Of a stretch of 64,000 bases of DNA, positions 42,939 through 51,795 are shown piece after piece. The stretch covers positions 28,536 to 92,535 of the forward strand of contig NZ_SMKX01000015.1 in assembly GCF_004349055.1 (NCBI RefSeq), read 5' to 3'. The notes beneath the pieces are model-generated. The model did not search any database. It was not told the origin of the DNA and saw only the letters and a program-made list of their open reading frames with translations. Made by a program: the position numbers and the translations under genes. Every line of letters starts with the position of its first letter. Position 1 is the first letter of the stretch. The DNA comes from Kribbella antibiotica. Its GTDB lineage: Bacteria; Actinomycetota; Actinomycetes; Propionibacteriales; Kribbellaceae.

Positions 42939-44225
42939 GTGGAACGGTTTCGGATCGCGGGTGAGGCACGGCTCGAGGGAGCTGTGGAGGTAGCTGGGGC
43001 GAAGAACAGCGTGCTCAAGCTGATGGCTGCGGCACTGCTGGCGGAGGGGACGACGACGCTGCGGCAGGTGCCGGGCATTCTGGACGTCACCTTCATGGCG
43101 CAACTGCTGGACACCCTGGGCTGCTCAGTCACGGTGGACGCTGAGGCCGGGCTGGCGACCATCGCCGTACCGGGTGAGATCGGCTACCAGTGCGACTACG
43201 ACCTGGTGCGCAAGCTCCGGGCCTCCATCTCGGTGCTGGGCCCGCTGCTGGGCCGCTGCGGCCGCGCAGAGGTCGCTCTGCCCGGCGGTGACAACATCGG
43301 CTCCCGTGGTCTGAACATGCACGTCGCAGGGCTGGAGGCGATGGGCGCGAAGGTGCACATCGAGCACGGCTTCGTGATTGCCGAGGCTCCGCAGGGGCTG
43401 CACGGCGCTGAGGTCTGGCTGGACTTCCCGAGCGTCGGGGCGACCGAGACGATCATGATGGCGGCAGTGCTGGCCCGCGGGACGACGGTCATCGAGAACG
43501 CCGCCCGTGAGCCGGAGATCCAGGACATCGCGGCGCTGCTGGTGTCGATGGGTGCCCAGATCGACGGCGCGGGCTCGCCGCGGATCGAGGTCACCGGAGT
43601 CAGCGGTCTGCTGAAGCCGGTCGACCACGTCGTGATCCCGGACCGGATCGTCAGTGGGAGCTGGGCCTTCGCGGCTGCGATCACCAAGGGTGACATCACG
43701 ATCTCGAACGGTCACGCCGAGCATCTCGAACTACCGCTCGACAAGCTGCACAAGGCGGGCGCCGAGATCGAGATCCTGAACCCCGGCTTCCGGGTCCGGA
43801 TGGACAATCGGCCCAAGCCCGTCGACGTGGTCACGCTGCCGTACCCCGGTTTCGCGACCGACCTGCAGGCCTTCGTGATCGCGATGAACGCGCTCAGTGA
43901 CGGCGCCGCGATGGTCACCGAGAACCTGTTCGAGGGCCGATTCACGTTCGCTCAGGAGCTCACCCGGCTCGGCGCGCAGATCCAGACTGACGGTCACCAC
44001 GCGGTCGTCCGCGGCGTCCCGCGGCTCTCCGGAGCACCGGTCGTCGCCTCCGACATCCGCGCCGGCGCCGCGCTCGTCCTGGCCGGGCTGGCCGCGGAGG
44101 GCGAGACCCTGGTGTCGGCCGCACACCACGTGCACCGCGGCTACACGGACTTCGCCGGCAACCTCCGCCGCCTCGGGGCGGATGTCACCGTCGAGCCCGA
44201 CGACGCGGACGTGTACTGGAACTGA
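42939..44225 (+). CDS. murA: UDP-N-acetylglucosamine 1-carboxyvinyltransferase
   Basis: 428 residues, two inside-out alpha/beta barrels of the EPSP-synthase fold. It transfers enolpyruvate from PEP to UDP-GlcNAc, the first committed step of peptidoglycan synthesis. Lys22-Asn23 ([10 protein letters not shown]) is the substrate motif. The active-site loop reads [12 protein letters not shown], so Asp118 replaces the Cys attacked by fosfomycin, as in Mycobacterium MurA. GTG 42939 gives the family N-terminus and follows TACAGT by 6 nt; the frame is open to 42909 without a good start. No terminator is visible before the convergent M1 gene, 1 nt away. Confidence 0.95.
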   Translation: MERFRIAGEARLEGAVEVAGAKNSVLKLMAAALLAEGTTTLRQVPGILDVTFMAQLLDTLGCSVTVDAEAGLATIAVPGEIGYQCDYDLVRKLRASISVLGPLLGRCGRAEVALPGGDNIGSRGLNMHVAGLEAMGAKVHIEHGFVIAEAPQGLHGAEVWLDFPSVGATETIMMAAVLARGTTVIENAAREPEIQDIAALLVSMGAQIDGAGSPRIEVTGVSGLLKPVDHVVIPDRIVSGSWAFAAAITKGDITISNGHAEHLELPLDKLHKAGAEIEILNPGFRVRMDNRPKPVDVVTLPYPGFATDLQAFVIAMNALSDGAAMVTENLFEGRFTFAQELTRLGAQIQTDGHHAVVRGVPRLSGAPVVASDIRAGAALVLAGLAAEGETLVSAAHHVHRGYTDFAGNLRRLGADVTVEPDDADVYWN

Positions 44226-45719
44226 CTACTTGAGTCCCTTGGGGCTCAGCGGGTGCTGATGCTTCAGGATGCTGTCGACGGACTTGGGTTTGGCCGTCGC
44301 CTTGGCGGCCTTGCCCGGCCCGTTCGGGCCGACGGCCGGCTTCGAGGAGGCATCGAGCCAGGCGGCGAACAGGCTGTCCAGATCTTTGCCTGCCAGCCGC
44401 TTCGCCAGCGCGATGAAGTCAGCGGTGTTCGCGTTGCCGCCACGATGTTCAGCCGCCCAGGTGCGCAGGATGCTGAAGAACACCTTGTCTCCCACAGCTG
44501 TGCGCAACGCCTGCAGCGTCATCGCTCCCCGGTTGTAGATCCCCCAGGTGAACAAGCCACTGCCGGGATCGCCGGGCGGTTCCGACCAAGCCGGGTGTCC
44601 GGTTGGAAAGAGCTCGTACAAGTACTGGGCAAGCTCAGCCGCGGTGCCGTCGCCCTGGGACTCCGACCACAGGAACTGGGCGTACGTCGCGAATCCCTCG
44701 GCCAGCCAGATATCGCGCCAGGCGGCGACCGACACCGAGTTACCGAACCATTGATGGGCCATTTCGTGCGCCACGACGCTGGGGACCGCGCCGACGCTGA
44801 ACATGTTGGTCGGGTAGATCGGGCGGGTCTGGGTCTCCAGAGCTCCGATCGGCATCTTCGAGTCCACCACCCCGCCCTGAGCCTCGAACGGATACGGGCC
44901 GAAGTATTTGGACAGCACGCCGACGATCTCCGGCGTGCGCTCCACCGAAGCCTTCGCTGCCGGGCCGTCCGCACCGAGATCGGACCCGTAGGCCCGGACG
45001 AACGGCAGGCCGCTCGGCGTCGTCGAGGTCTTCAGGTCGTACTTGCCGATCGCCAGGAACGTCACGTGGCCCGCCTGCGGCTCGGTGCTCCGCCAGTGCC
45101 AGCGGACCAACCCACCCGCCAAGGGGAAGCCGGCCACGGTCAGCAGACCGTTCGACACCGCGGTCAGCCCGGCCGGCACCGCGATGTTCACATCGTGGGT
45201 CGCTTTGTCCAGGGGGTGGTTGTTGCTGGGAAACCACCACGGCGCGATGTTCGGCTCCCGCGCCGCCAGCGCACCGGTGGGGGTCCGGACCCAGCCCTCT
45301 TTGCCGTCGAGGCGGTACTTCGCCGGAGTGTCGCTGTACGTCACCACGACGACCAGATCCTCGTCATCGGCGACCGCCGTTTTCGGAGTGACCTTCAGTT
45401 CGCCGCCATCGGTGGTGAACTCGGCCGGCTCGTTGTTCACCTTGACCGACGTCACCTTCAGCAGGAAGTCCAGATTGAAGCTGGACAGCTCCTGACTGGC
45501 TTTGGCCAGGATCGTGGTGGTCCCGGTCAGCAGATCGGTCTTCGGTTGGTACTTCAGACTGATGTCGTAGTGCGAGACGTCGTACCCGCCGTTGCCGGCC
45601 AGCGGGAAGTAGGGATCACCGATCCCCGGCGCGCCCGGTCCCGGTGCGGCCACGGAGACCGCAGTACCCAGCAGGCCGAACCCGAGGAGGGTCGCCACCC
45701 CTCTGCGAAGCAGCTTCAT
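44226..45719 (-). CDS. Secreted M1-family metallopeptidase
   Basis: 497 residues. A signal peptide (about 1-26) precedes an N-terminal beta domain and the thermolysin-like catalytic domain. Zinc ligands lie in HEMAHQWFG (318-326) and WLAEGFATY (Glu341). The exopeptidase loop reads GALETQTRP (292-300), with the Glu that holds the substrate N-terminus. The large helical C-terminal domain of full-length aminopeptidase N is missing, which is common in short actinobacterial members. ATG 45719 overlaps the stop of the upstream paralogue (ATGA), so the two are cotranslated. The C-terminal tail is rich in Lys, Ala and Pro. Confidence 0.92.
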   Translation of the reverse strand: MKLLRRGVATLLGFGLLGTAVSVAAPGPGAPGIGDPYFPLAGNGGYDVSHYDISLKYQPKTDLLTGTTTILAKASQELSSFNLDFLLKVTSVKVNNEPAEFTTDGGELKVTPKTAVADDEDLVVVVTYSDTPAKYRLDGKEGWVRTPTGALAAREPNIAPWWFPSNNHPLDKATHDVNIAVPAGLTAVSNGLLTVAGFPLAGGLVRWHWRSTEPQAGHVTFLAIGKYDLKTSTTPSGLPFVRAYGSDLGADGPAAKASVERTPEIVGVLSKYFGPYPFEAQGGVVDSKMPIGALETQTRPIYPTNMFSVGAVPSVVAHEMAHQWFGNSVSVAAWRDIWLAEGFATYAQFLWSESQGDGTAAELAQYLYELFPTGHPAWSEPPGDPGSGLFTWGIYNRGAMTLQALRTAVGDKVFFSILRTWAAEHRGGNANTADFIALAKRLAGKDLDSLFAAWLDASSKPAVGPNGPGKAAKATAKPKSVDSILKHQHPLSPKGLK

Positions 45720-47203
45720 TTCGGTCCCTGTCCGTGGTGTCCGGTAGTCGCGAACAGGTGGCTGTTCGCGGTGATCTGCTCATACGACTTCGGCTTGGCC
45801 GATCGCTGCGCCGTGAAGGCCCCGTTGGGGCCGGTCGCAGGGCGTTCCGCGGCGTGGATCCAGGCCTGGAACAGCGCGTCCAGGTCCTGACCGGAGATCT
45901 CCTCGGCCAGCGCGACGAACTGCGCCGTGGTCGCTGCTTCGTCGGTCTTCTGCCGGGTGACCCAGTCACGCAGGATCGTGAAGAACTTGTCGTCGCCGAC
46001 CTTGGTCCGCAGTGCCTGCAAGGTCAGCGCGCCGCGCGTGTAGATGGGGAACGCCGAGTGGCTCTCCGGGTCGGGATGGGACGGTGGCGACTGCCAGACC
46101 GGGTCGTCCGCGGGGTGCCGGTCGAAGCTGAACTGGGCGACCTCGGCCGCCGTCCCCAGCCCCTCGATCTCGGACCACAAGAACTCCGCGTAGGTGGCGA
46201 AACCCTCGGACAGCCATTGGGTGTCCGGACCGACCGTGTGCACCTGGAGGCCGTACCACTGGTGCGTCATTTCGTGGGCTACCACCGAGGAGTTCGCGCC
46301 GCCCGCGAACACACCCGCGGTGTAGGTCGGCCGGGTCGCCGTCGCCACCACACTCGCGAAGGTCGAGTCCACCAGGCCGCCGTACGCCTTGAACGGGTAC
46401 GGACCGAACCACTTCGACAGCTCCGCGACGATTTCGGGCGTCCGCTCGACAGACAGCCGGGCCGGCGTGCGGAGGTCGCCGAGGTCAGCGCCGTACGCTC
46501 TCGTGAACGGACGGCCGTCCGGTCCGGTCGAGGTGGTCAGCTCGTACCGGCCGATCGCCAGCAGCGTGACGCCGACCGCCTGCGGGACGTTGTTCGTCCA
46601 GGACCACTTGTCCCCGCCCGGCGCCGGCTCAGGACCGCCGTACCAGGGCAGCTCGCCGTTCGACAGCGCCTGCAGACCCTTCGGTACGACGATCACCACC
46701 GACTGGGTGGCGCGGTCCGCGGGGTCGAAGGCGGTCGGGAACCACCATTCCGGTGAGCCGACCGAGACCACGCCGGTCGGCGTACGCTTCCAGCCCCACC
46801 CGCCCGAGCCGTCGCCCGTGCGGTCGGACGGGTTGTCGCGGTACCGGACCACGACGACGAGGTCGTCACCCTCCTCGATCGACCTCTTGGGCGTCACCTT
46901 CAGGATGCCGTCCTTGGAGGTGAAGGCGGCCGGCTCGTTGTTCACGCTGACCGAGGAGACCGTGAGCAGGAAGTGCAGGTCGAACGTCGGCAGTGTCCGA
47001 GTGGCTCGACCCAGGATCGTCGTCGTCCCGGACAGTACCTCCGGCGCGAGTTGATACCGCAGATTCACCCCGTAGTGACTGACTTCGAAGCCGCCGTCGG
47101 CAATCTCGGCCGCTACCGCGGGCACCGGCGGAAGGTAGCCGAGACTGCCACCGGCGAGCGCCAGCACCGTGGCCAGGGAGAAAGTCCTCCGTGAGATCTG
47201 CAT
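45716..47203 (-). CDS. Secreted M1-family metallopeptidase paralogue with Tat-like signal and altered GxMEN loop
   Basis: 495 residues, paralogous to the gene just downstream. The N-terminus MQISRRTFSLATVLALAGG carries a twin-arginine-like SRRTF motif, so it may use the Tat route. Zinc ligands are intact: HEMTHQWYG (310-318) and WLSEGFATY (Glu333). The exopeptidase loop that reads GALETQTRP in the paralogue is here SVVATATRP, without the conserved Glu, so aminopeptidase activity may be lost or changed. ATG 47203 is preferred to the open frame to 47230. AATGCT lies 6 nt upstream, a possible leaderless -10. Confidence 0.9.
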   Translation of the reverse strand: MQISRRTFSLATVLALAGGSLGYLPPVPAVAAEIADGGFEVSHYGVNLRYQLAPEVLSGTTTILGRATRTLPTFDLHFLLTVSSVSVNNEPAAFTSKDGILKVTPKRSIEEGDDLVVVVRYRDNPSDRTGDGSGGWGWKRTPTGVVSVGSPEWWFPTAFDPADRATQSVVIVVPKGLQALSNGELPWYGGPEPAPGGDKWSWTNNVPQAVGVTLLAIGRYELTTSTGPDGRPFTRAYGADLGDLRTPARLSVERTPEIVAELSKWFGPYPFKAYGGLVDSTFASVVATATRPTYTAGVFAGGANSSVVAHEMTHQWYGLQVHTVGPDTQWLSEGFATYAEFLWSEIEGLGTAAEVAQFSFDRHPADDPVWQSPPSHPDPESHSAFPIYTRGALTLQALRTKVGDDKFFTILRDWVTRQKTDEAATTAQFVALAEEISGQDLDALFQAWIHAAERPATGPNGAFTAQRSAKPKSYEQITANSHLFATTGHHGQGPK

Positions 47204-47226
47204 GGTCCGAGCATTGCCTGGAACTG

Positions 47227-47240
47227 TCATGGATCCATGA
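47227..47240. promoter_or_regulatory. Perfect 14-bp palindrome between divergent fabV and M1 peptidase genes
   Basis: TCATGGATCCATGA is its own reverse complement. It lies 11 bp from the putative -10 of the peptidase unit (47210-47215) and 9 bp from the fabV -10 (47250-47255), so one bound dimer could control both genes. Confidence 0.5.
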
Positions 47241-47249
47241 AGGCCGGGT

Positions 47250-47255
47250 TAGGGT
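47250..47255 (+). promoter_or_regulatory. Leaderless -10 element of fabV
   Basis: TAGGGT is followed by exactly 6 nt and ATG 47262. It is the same hexamer and spacing as at sppA. Confidence 0.5.
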
Positions 47256-47261
47256 CTTGTC

Positions 47262-48437
47262 ATGAGTGAGCGCGTGGTCAAGCCAGTAGGCCGAGGTTTC
47301 CTGTTCCTGGACTCGCATCCGGCCGGATGCACCCAGGTGGCCAGAAATCTGGCCGCCTCCGTCGAGCCCCGGCCGGCGGACCGCCGGGTCGCGTTGGTGA
47401 TCGGGTCCAGCTCGGGGTACGGGCTGGCCACGACGATCGCCGGACTGGCGCAGTTCGGGATCGACGGGATCGGAATCGCCTTCGAGAAGGACGCCACAGC
47501 CCGTCGTACGGCGACCGCCGGGTGGTACCGGACGGTGGAGACTGCTGCGCTGGCGGCTGAGCTCGGGCGCGACTTCACCTTCGTGAACGCGGATGCGTTC
47601 GCGGACACCACCAAGACCGAGGTGCTCGATCTGATCGCCGAGAAGTTCGGCAAGATCGACCACCTCGTCTACAGCGTCGCGGCCCCGCGCCGGACAGACC
47701 CTCGCAACGGCGAGACCTACCAGTCGGCGCTCAAGACGATCGGCGAGCCGTACACGACCAAGTCCCTCGCGTACGACGGCACCGAGCCGCAGCTGACCGA
47801 GGTCACGGTCGACCCGGCGTCCGAAGACGACCTCGCCCAGACCGTCAAGGTCATGGGCGGCGAGGACTGGGCCCGCTGGATCACCGCCCTGCAGGAGCGC
47901 GACCTGCTCAACGAGGGCTTCAACACCGTCGCCCTGACCTACATCGGCTCCGACATCACCGGCCCGATCTACCGCCAGGGCTCGATCGGCACCGCCAAGG
48001 CCGACCTCGAGCAGACCGCACTCACCCTGGCCAAGGACGGTTTCACCGCACACACCTCGGTCAACGGCGCCGCCGTCACCCAGGCCTCGTCGGCGATCCC
48101 CGGCATCGGCCTCTACACCAGCCTCCTGCACAAGACCCTCGGCGACGCCATGCAGACGCCGATGCAGCAGTCCGTCAGTCTCTGGGCCCAGCTCACCGGC
48201 GAGACCCCGTTGGACCTCGACGAGGAGAACCGGATCCGCCTGGACCGCTGGGAGCTCACCCCCGAGGTCCAGACCGACGTCCACGCCGCCTGGCAGTCCG
48301 TCACCCCGGAAACCATCGCCGACCTGGCCGACCACGAGTGGTTCTACGCGGAAATCCGTCGCCTCTACGGCTTCGACGTACCGGGTGTGGACTACGACGC
48401 CGAGGTCGAGGTCGACGTCCCCTGGCCGGCCAAGTAG
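47262..48437 (+). CDS. fabV: Trans-2-enoyl-CoA/enoyl-ACP reductase, FabV type
   Basis: 391 residues, the usual FabV size. The cofactor motif is GSSSGYGLATTI (49-60), and the catalytic Tyr-x8-Lys pair is Tyr237/Lys246 (IYRQGSIGTAK). FabV uses NADH to reduce the enoyl thioester in the last step of fatty-acid elongation and is naturally triclosan-tolerant. ATG 47262 sits behind a leaderless promoter next to a 14-bp palindrome. Its 3' end overlaps the convergent NADAR gene by 46 nt. From about 47700 on the third codon position is heavily C, suggesting high expression. Confidence 0.93.
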   Translation: MSERVVKPVGRGFLFLDSHPAGCTQVARNLAASVEPRPADRRVALVIGSSSGYGLATTIAGLAQFGIDGIGIAFEKDATARRTATAGWYRTVETAALAAELGRDFTFVNADAFADTTKTEVLDLIAEKFGKIDHLVYSVAAPRRTDPRNGETYQSALKTIGEPYTTKSLAYDGTEPQLTEVTVDPASEDDLAQTVKVMGGEDWARWITALQERDLLNEGFNTVALTYIGSDITGPIYRQGSIGTAKADLEQTALTLAKDGFTAHTSVNGAAVTQASSAIPGIGLYTSLLHKTLGDAMQTPMQQSVSLWAQLTGETPLDLDEENRIRLDRWELTPEVQTDVHAAWQSVTPETIADLADHEWFYAEIRRLYGFDVPGVDYDAEVEVDVPWPAK

Positions 48438-48994
48438 TCGCGTGCCGCCATCAGCGCGAAGCCGAGCAGATTGAGCCCCCGCCAGCGGGCAGGGGTCGAG
48501 GCTGCCTCGTCGTTGGCTGCCAGGCCGATCCCCCACACGCGATCGACCGGGCTGGCCTCGACCAGCACCCGTGATCCGGTGCCGAGCAGGTAGTCGCCCA
48601 GCTCCGGGTGGGCGCTGAATTTGTGGATCGAACCGTCCACGACCAGCCCCATCCGATGCTCCCGCCAGGTCTCCTCGTCGAAGTTGCGCACGGCGCGACC
48701 GGCGGCCTTCGCGGCTCCGGCGTTCCGTGCACCCTGCACGGCCGCGAGAGCGGCGTCGTCACCGAACAGCCGGGCTTTCCCCGCCATCATCCAGTGCTCG
48801 GCCGTCGGATAGCGGACGTCGTCCACAACGAACGGCGCCGGGAACCACTGGCTGAAACAACTCGCGTCGACTGCACCTGGGCGCCGCGGCCGGTGCCCCC
48901 AGAAAACCACGTAGCGATACCTGCGACCGCGCGCGATCCCGTCGAGCAGATCGGCGACGGACCGCGGAGCGTCGAGCGAACCGGGCGGCTTCAT
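48392..48994 (-). CDS. NADAR family protein (YbiA-like)
   Basis: 200 residues. NADAR-family motifs are visible: FWGHRPRRPG, ASCFSQWFPAPF, YPTAEHWMMAGKARLFGD, a central RNFDEETW and the C-terminal WGIGLAAND and NLLGFALMAARD. Family members are N-glycosidases that cleave aminated riboflavin intermediates or ADP-ribose-type substrates; the specific reaction here is not decidable. A GATACT sequence 7 nt before ATG 48994 suggests a leaderless mRNA. The C-terminal Thr/Ser repeat lies within the overlap with fabV. Confidence 0.88.
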   Translation of the reverse strand: MKPPGSLDAPRSVADLLDGIARGRRYRYVVFWGHRPRRPGAVDASCFSQWFPAPFVVDDVRYPTAEHWMMAGKARLFGDDAALAAVQGARNAGAAKAAGRAVRNFDEETWREHRMGLVVDGSIHKFSAHPELGDYLLGTGSRVLVEASPVDRVWGIGLAANDEAASTPARWRGLNLLGFALMAARDYLAGQGTSTSTSAS

Positions 48995-49012
48995 GCCGCC
49001 CAGTATCGAGTC

Positions 49013-51511
49013 CTACAGGGCTTTGAAGGAAACCATTTCCAGGACCAGGTCGGCGGCTTCGTCGGAGGCGGCCAGGTCGACCGAGGCCGAGATTCGCCAG
49101 TCGTGGTTGCCTTCGGGGTCGTCGATGATCTGCTGGACCTCCCAGTAGCCGGGGTGTTCTTCGACCATGAACAGTGCCGGGCCGCGCGCGGCCGGGCCGG
49201 TCGGCAGGGTTTCGTGTTCGGCGTAGTACTCCGTGCCGGCTTCGGCCCAGCGGCCGGCGTCCCAGCCGGCGTCGGTGTCCAGCTGACCGAGCTCCGCCCA
49301 GCGGTGGCGGGCGACCAGCTCGACGCGACGGAACATGGCGTTGCGGACCAGGACGCGGAACGCGCGGGTGTTGAGGGTGATGCGGCGCGGACCGACCGGG
49401 ACGGCGACGACCTCTTCGGTGGTGGGGTTGGTGAGCTCTTCCCACTCGTCGAGCAGGCTGGAGTCGGTCTGGCGGACCACTTCGCCGAGCCACTCGATCA
49501 GGTCGGTGAGGTCCTCGTTCGCCTTGTCCGGCGGGACGGTCTGCCGTAGCGCCTTGTAGGCGTCGCTCAGGTAGCGCAGGACGATGCCTTCGGATCGCGC
49601 CAGGCCGTAGTACTGGATGTATTCGCCGAACGTCATCGCGCGCTCGAACATGTCCCGGATCACGGACTTCGGCGACAGGCCGGCCTCGGCGATCCACGGG
49701 TGCGTCTGCCGGTAGATGTCCAACGTTGCCTCAAGCAACTCTTCGAGCGGCTTCGGCCAGCTGATCTCCTCGAGCAGCTCCATCCGCTCGTCGTACTCGA
49801 TGCCGTCGGCCTTCATCCCCTGCACCGCCTCGCCCTTGGCGTGGTGCAGCTGCGCCATCAGGATCGCGCGCGGGTCCTCCAGCGTCGCCTCGACCACCGA
49901 CACCACGTCGAGCGCGTACAGCGGGTCCTCGGGGTCGAGCAGGTCGAGCGCGGCCAGCGCGAAGGTCGACAGCGGCTGGTTGAGCGAGAAGTCCTTCTGC
50001 AGATCGACGGTCAGCCGCAGGTACCGGCCGAACTCGTCGGGCTCCGGCAGCCGCTCGACCACACCTGCGGTCAGCAGGGTGCGATAGATCTGGATCGCGC
50101 GGGTGATCAGTCGCCGCTGCGACTTGGTGTCCTCGTGGTTGTCCTGCAGCAGGTGCCGCATGCTGTTGAACGCGTCGCCGTCGCGGGCGATGACGTTGAG
50201 CAGCATGGCGTGGTTGACCCGCATCCGCGACTGCAGCGGTTCGGGCTCGGCAACGACGAGCCGGTCGAAGGTCTCCTCGCCCCAGGTGACAAACCCCTCC
50301 GGCGGCTTCTTGCGCTGGACGCGACGCTGCTTCTTCGGGTCGTCACCGGCCTTCGCGAGCAGCCGCACGTTCTCCACCACGTGATCAGGCGCCTGTACGA
50401 CGACTGTGCCGCTCGTGTCGTAGCCGGCCCGGCCCGCGCGACCCGCGATCTGGTGGAACTCCCGCGCCTTGAGGATGCGCTGACGGCGGCCGTCGTACTT
50501 GCTCAGCGCTGTCAGCAGCACGGTACGAATCGGGACGTTGATGCCGACGCCAAGCGTGTCCGTACCGCAGATGACCTTCAGCAGACCGGCCTGCGCGAGC
50601 TGCTCGACCAACCGCCGGTACTTCGGCAGCATGCCGGCATGGTGGACGCCGATCCCATGCATGATGAGGCGCTGCAACGTCTTGCCGAAGCCGGAGCTGA
50701 ATCGGAAGTGCCCGATCAGCTCCTTGATCTTGTCCTTCTCTTCCTTCGTGCAGACGTTGATGCTGGTCAGCGCCTGCGCGCGTTCCAGCGCCGAGGCCTG
50801 CGTGAAGTGGACGACGTACACGGGTGCCTGGTGCGTCACGAGGAGCTCTTGCAGCGTCTCGTGCAGCGGTGTCGTGACGTACTTGTAGACCAGCGGCACC
50901 GGGCGCTCGCCGGACGAGATGATCGCAGTCGGCTTGCCGGTCCGGCGGGACAGGTCGATCTTGAACCGCTCGACATCGCCGAGCGTCGCGGACATCAGGA
51001 TGAACTGCGCCTTCGGCAACTCGAGCAACGGCACCTGCCAGGCCCAGCCGCGGTCCGGCTCGGAGTAGAAATGGAACTCGTCCATCACCACCTGGCCGAC
51101 ATCGGCGGCGGCGCCCTCGCGCAGCGCGACGTTCGCCAGGACCTCCGCCGTGCAGCAGATGATCGGGGCGCCGGCGTTCACCGAGGCGTCGCCGGTCAGC
51201 ATGCCGACCTTGTCGGCCCCGAAGATGTCGCACAGCGCGAAGAACTTCTCCGACACCAGCGCCTTGATCGGCGCGGTGTAGAAGGTCCGCATCCCGTGGG
51301 CAAGCGCCGCGAAGTGCGCGCCGGTCGCCACCAGGCTCTTGCCGGACCCGGTCGGCGTGGACAGGATCACGTTCGACCCCGTCATCACCTCGATCACCGC
51401 CTCCTCCTGCGCCGGGTACAGCGTGATCCCCTGCTCCCCCACCCAGGTGGCGAACGCGTCGTACAGCGCGTCGGGCTCAGCGGTCTCCGGCAACTTCTCG
51501 GTCAGCGTCAT
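49013..51511 (-). CDS. DEAD/DEAH-box RNA helicase with DUF3516 domain
   Basis: About 832 residues. A Ski2-type helicase core carries Walker A TPTGSGKS (52-59), DEFH in VVMDEFHFYS (144-147) and SATLGDV. The second RecA domain has FHQIAGRAGRAGYD. The C-terminal half is the DUF3516 domain found in actinobacterial helicases. It probably unwinds structured RNA during decay or ribosome maturation. Two starts are possible: ATG 51511 (after GGGGGAG, long spacing) or TTG 51538 (after GGAGG, short spacing). The stop is 18 nt from the NADAR start. Confidence 0.9.
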   Translation of the reverse strand: MTLTEKLPETAEPDALYDAFATWVGEQGITLYPAQEEAVIEVMTGSNVILSTPTGSGKSLVATGAHFAALAHGMRTFYTAPIKALVSEKFFALCDIFGADKVGMLTGDASVNAGAPIICCTAEVLANVALREGAAADVGQVVMDEFHFYSEPDRGWAWQVPLLELPKAQFILMSATLGDVERFKIDLSRRTGKPTAIISSGERPVPLVYKYVTTPLHETLQELLVTHQAPVYVVHFTQASALERAQALTSINVCTKEEKDKIKELIGHFRFSSGFGKTLQRLIMHGIGVHHAGMLPKYRRLVEQLAQAGLLKVICGTDTLGVGINVPIRTVLLTALSKYDGRRQRILKAREFHQIAGRAGRAGYDTSGTVVVQAPDHVVENVRLLAKAGDDPKKQRRVQRKKPPEGFVTWGEETFDRLVVAEPEPLQSRMRVNHAMLLNVIARDGDAFNSMRHLLQDNHEDTKSQRRLITRAIQIYRTLLTAGVVERLPEPDEFGRYLRLTVDLQKDFSLNQPLSTFALAALDLLDPEDPLYALDVVSVVEATLEDPRAILMAQLHHAKGEAVQGMKADGIEYDERMELLEEISWPKPLEELLEATLDIYRQTHPWIAEAGLSPKSVIRDMFERAMTFGEYIQYYGLARSEGIVLRYLSDAYKALRQTVPPDKANEDLTDLIEWLGEVVRQTDSSLLDEWEELTNPTTEEVVAVPVGPRRITLNTRAFRVLVRNAMFRRVELVARHRWAELGQLDTDAGWDAGRWAEAGTEYYAEHETLPTGPAARGPALFMVEEHPGYWEVQQIIDDPEGNHDWRISASVDLAASDEAADLVLEMVSFKAL

Positions 51512-51539
51512 CGCTGCCCATTCTCCCCCACGCCGCAAC

Positions 51540-51737
51540 GCATCCTCCGGAGGCGGTGCAATTCACCGCGGCTTGAGCACTACGATCCGCGGATGCCGGC
51601 CAGCAGTTGGCTCCGGGCTCTAGCTCGCGTGCTTCGAGCAGCAGAGTTCCGGCGCCGCAGAACGCGTCTAGCACTTGCATGCCTGCATCCGCCCGCGCCA
51701 GGCCGCCGGAAAGAAAACCGCGTACATGTCCGGATCA
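51540..51737 (-). pseudogene. Decayed SAM-dependent methyltransferase fragment
   Basis: In the 284-bp gap between the helicase and the LuxR pair, the minus strand encodes GLARADAG followed by MQVLDAFCGAGTLLLEAREL. The DxFCGAGTLLLEA core is the SAM-binding motif I of RlmL/TRM11-type methyltransferases. The frame is closed by a TGA about 18 codons upstream of the Met and loses similarity soon after the motif. It looks like a remnant of a larger gene, not an intact one; chance similarity cannot be excluded. Confidence 0.45.
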
Positions 51738-51795
51738 TCTCCTGCTCGTCTACCGGCTTTTCAACCAAAGCCGCGGGCTCGGTCATCTGAGGACC

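Noticed and set aside
49700..51790. 696-residue plus-strand open frame opposite the DUF3516 helicase
   Set aside because: Rich in Arg, Leu, His and Gln without motifs; the minus strand carries all helicase motifs. A GC-rich shadow.
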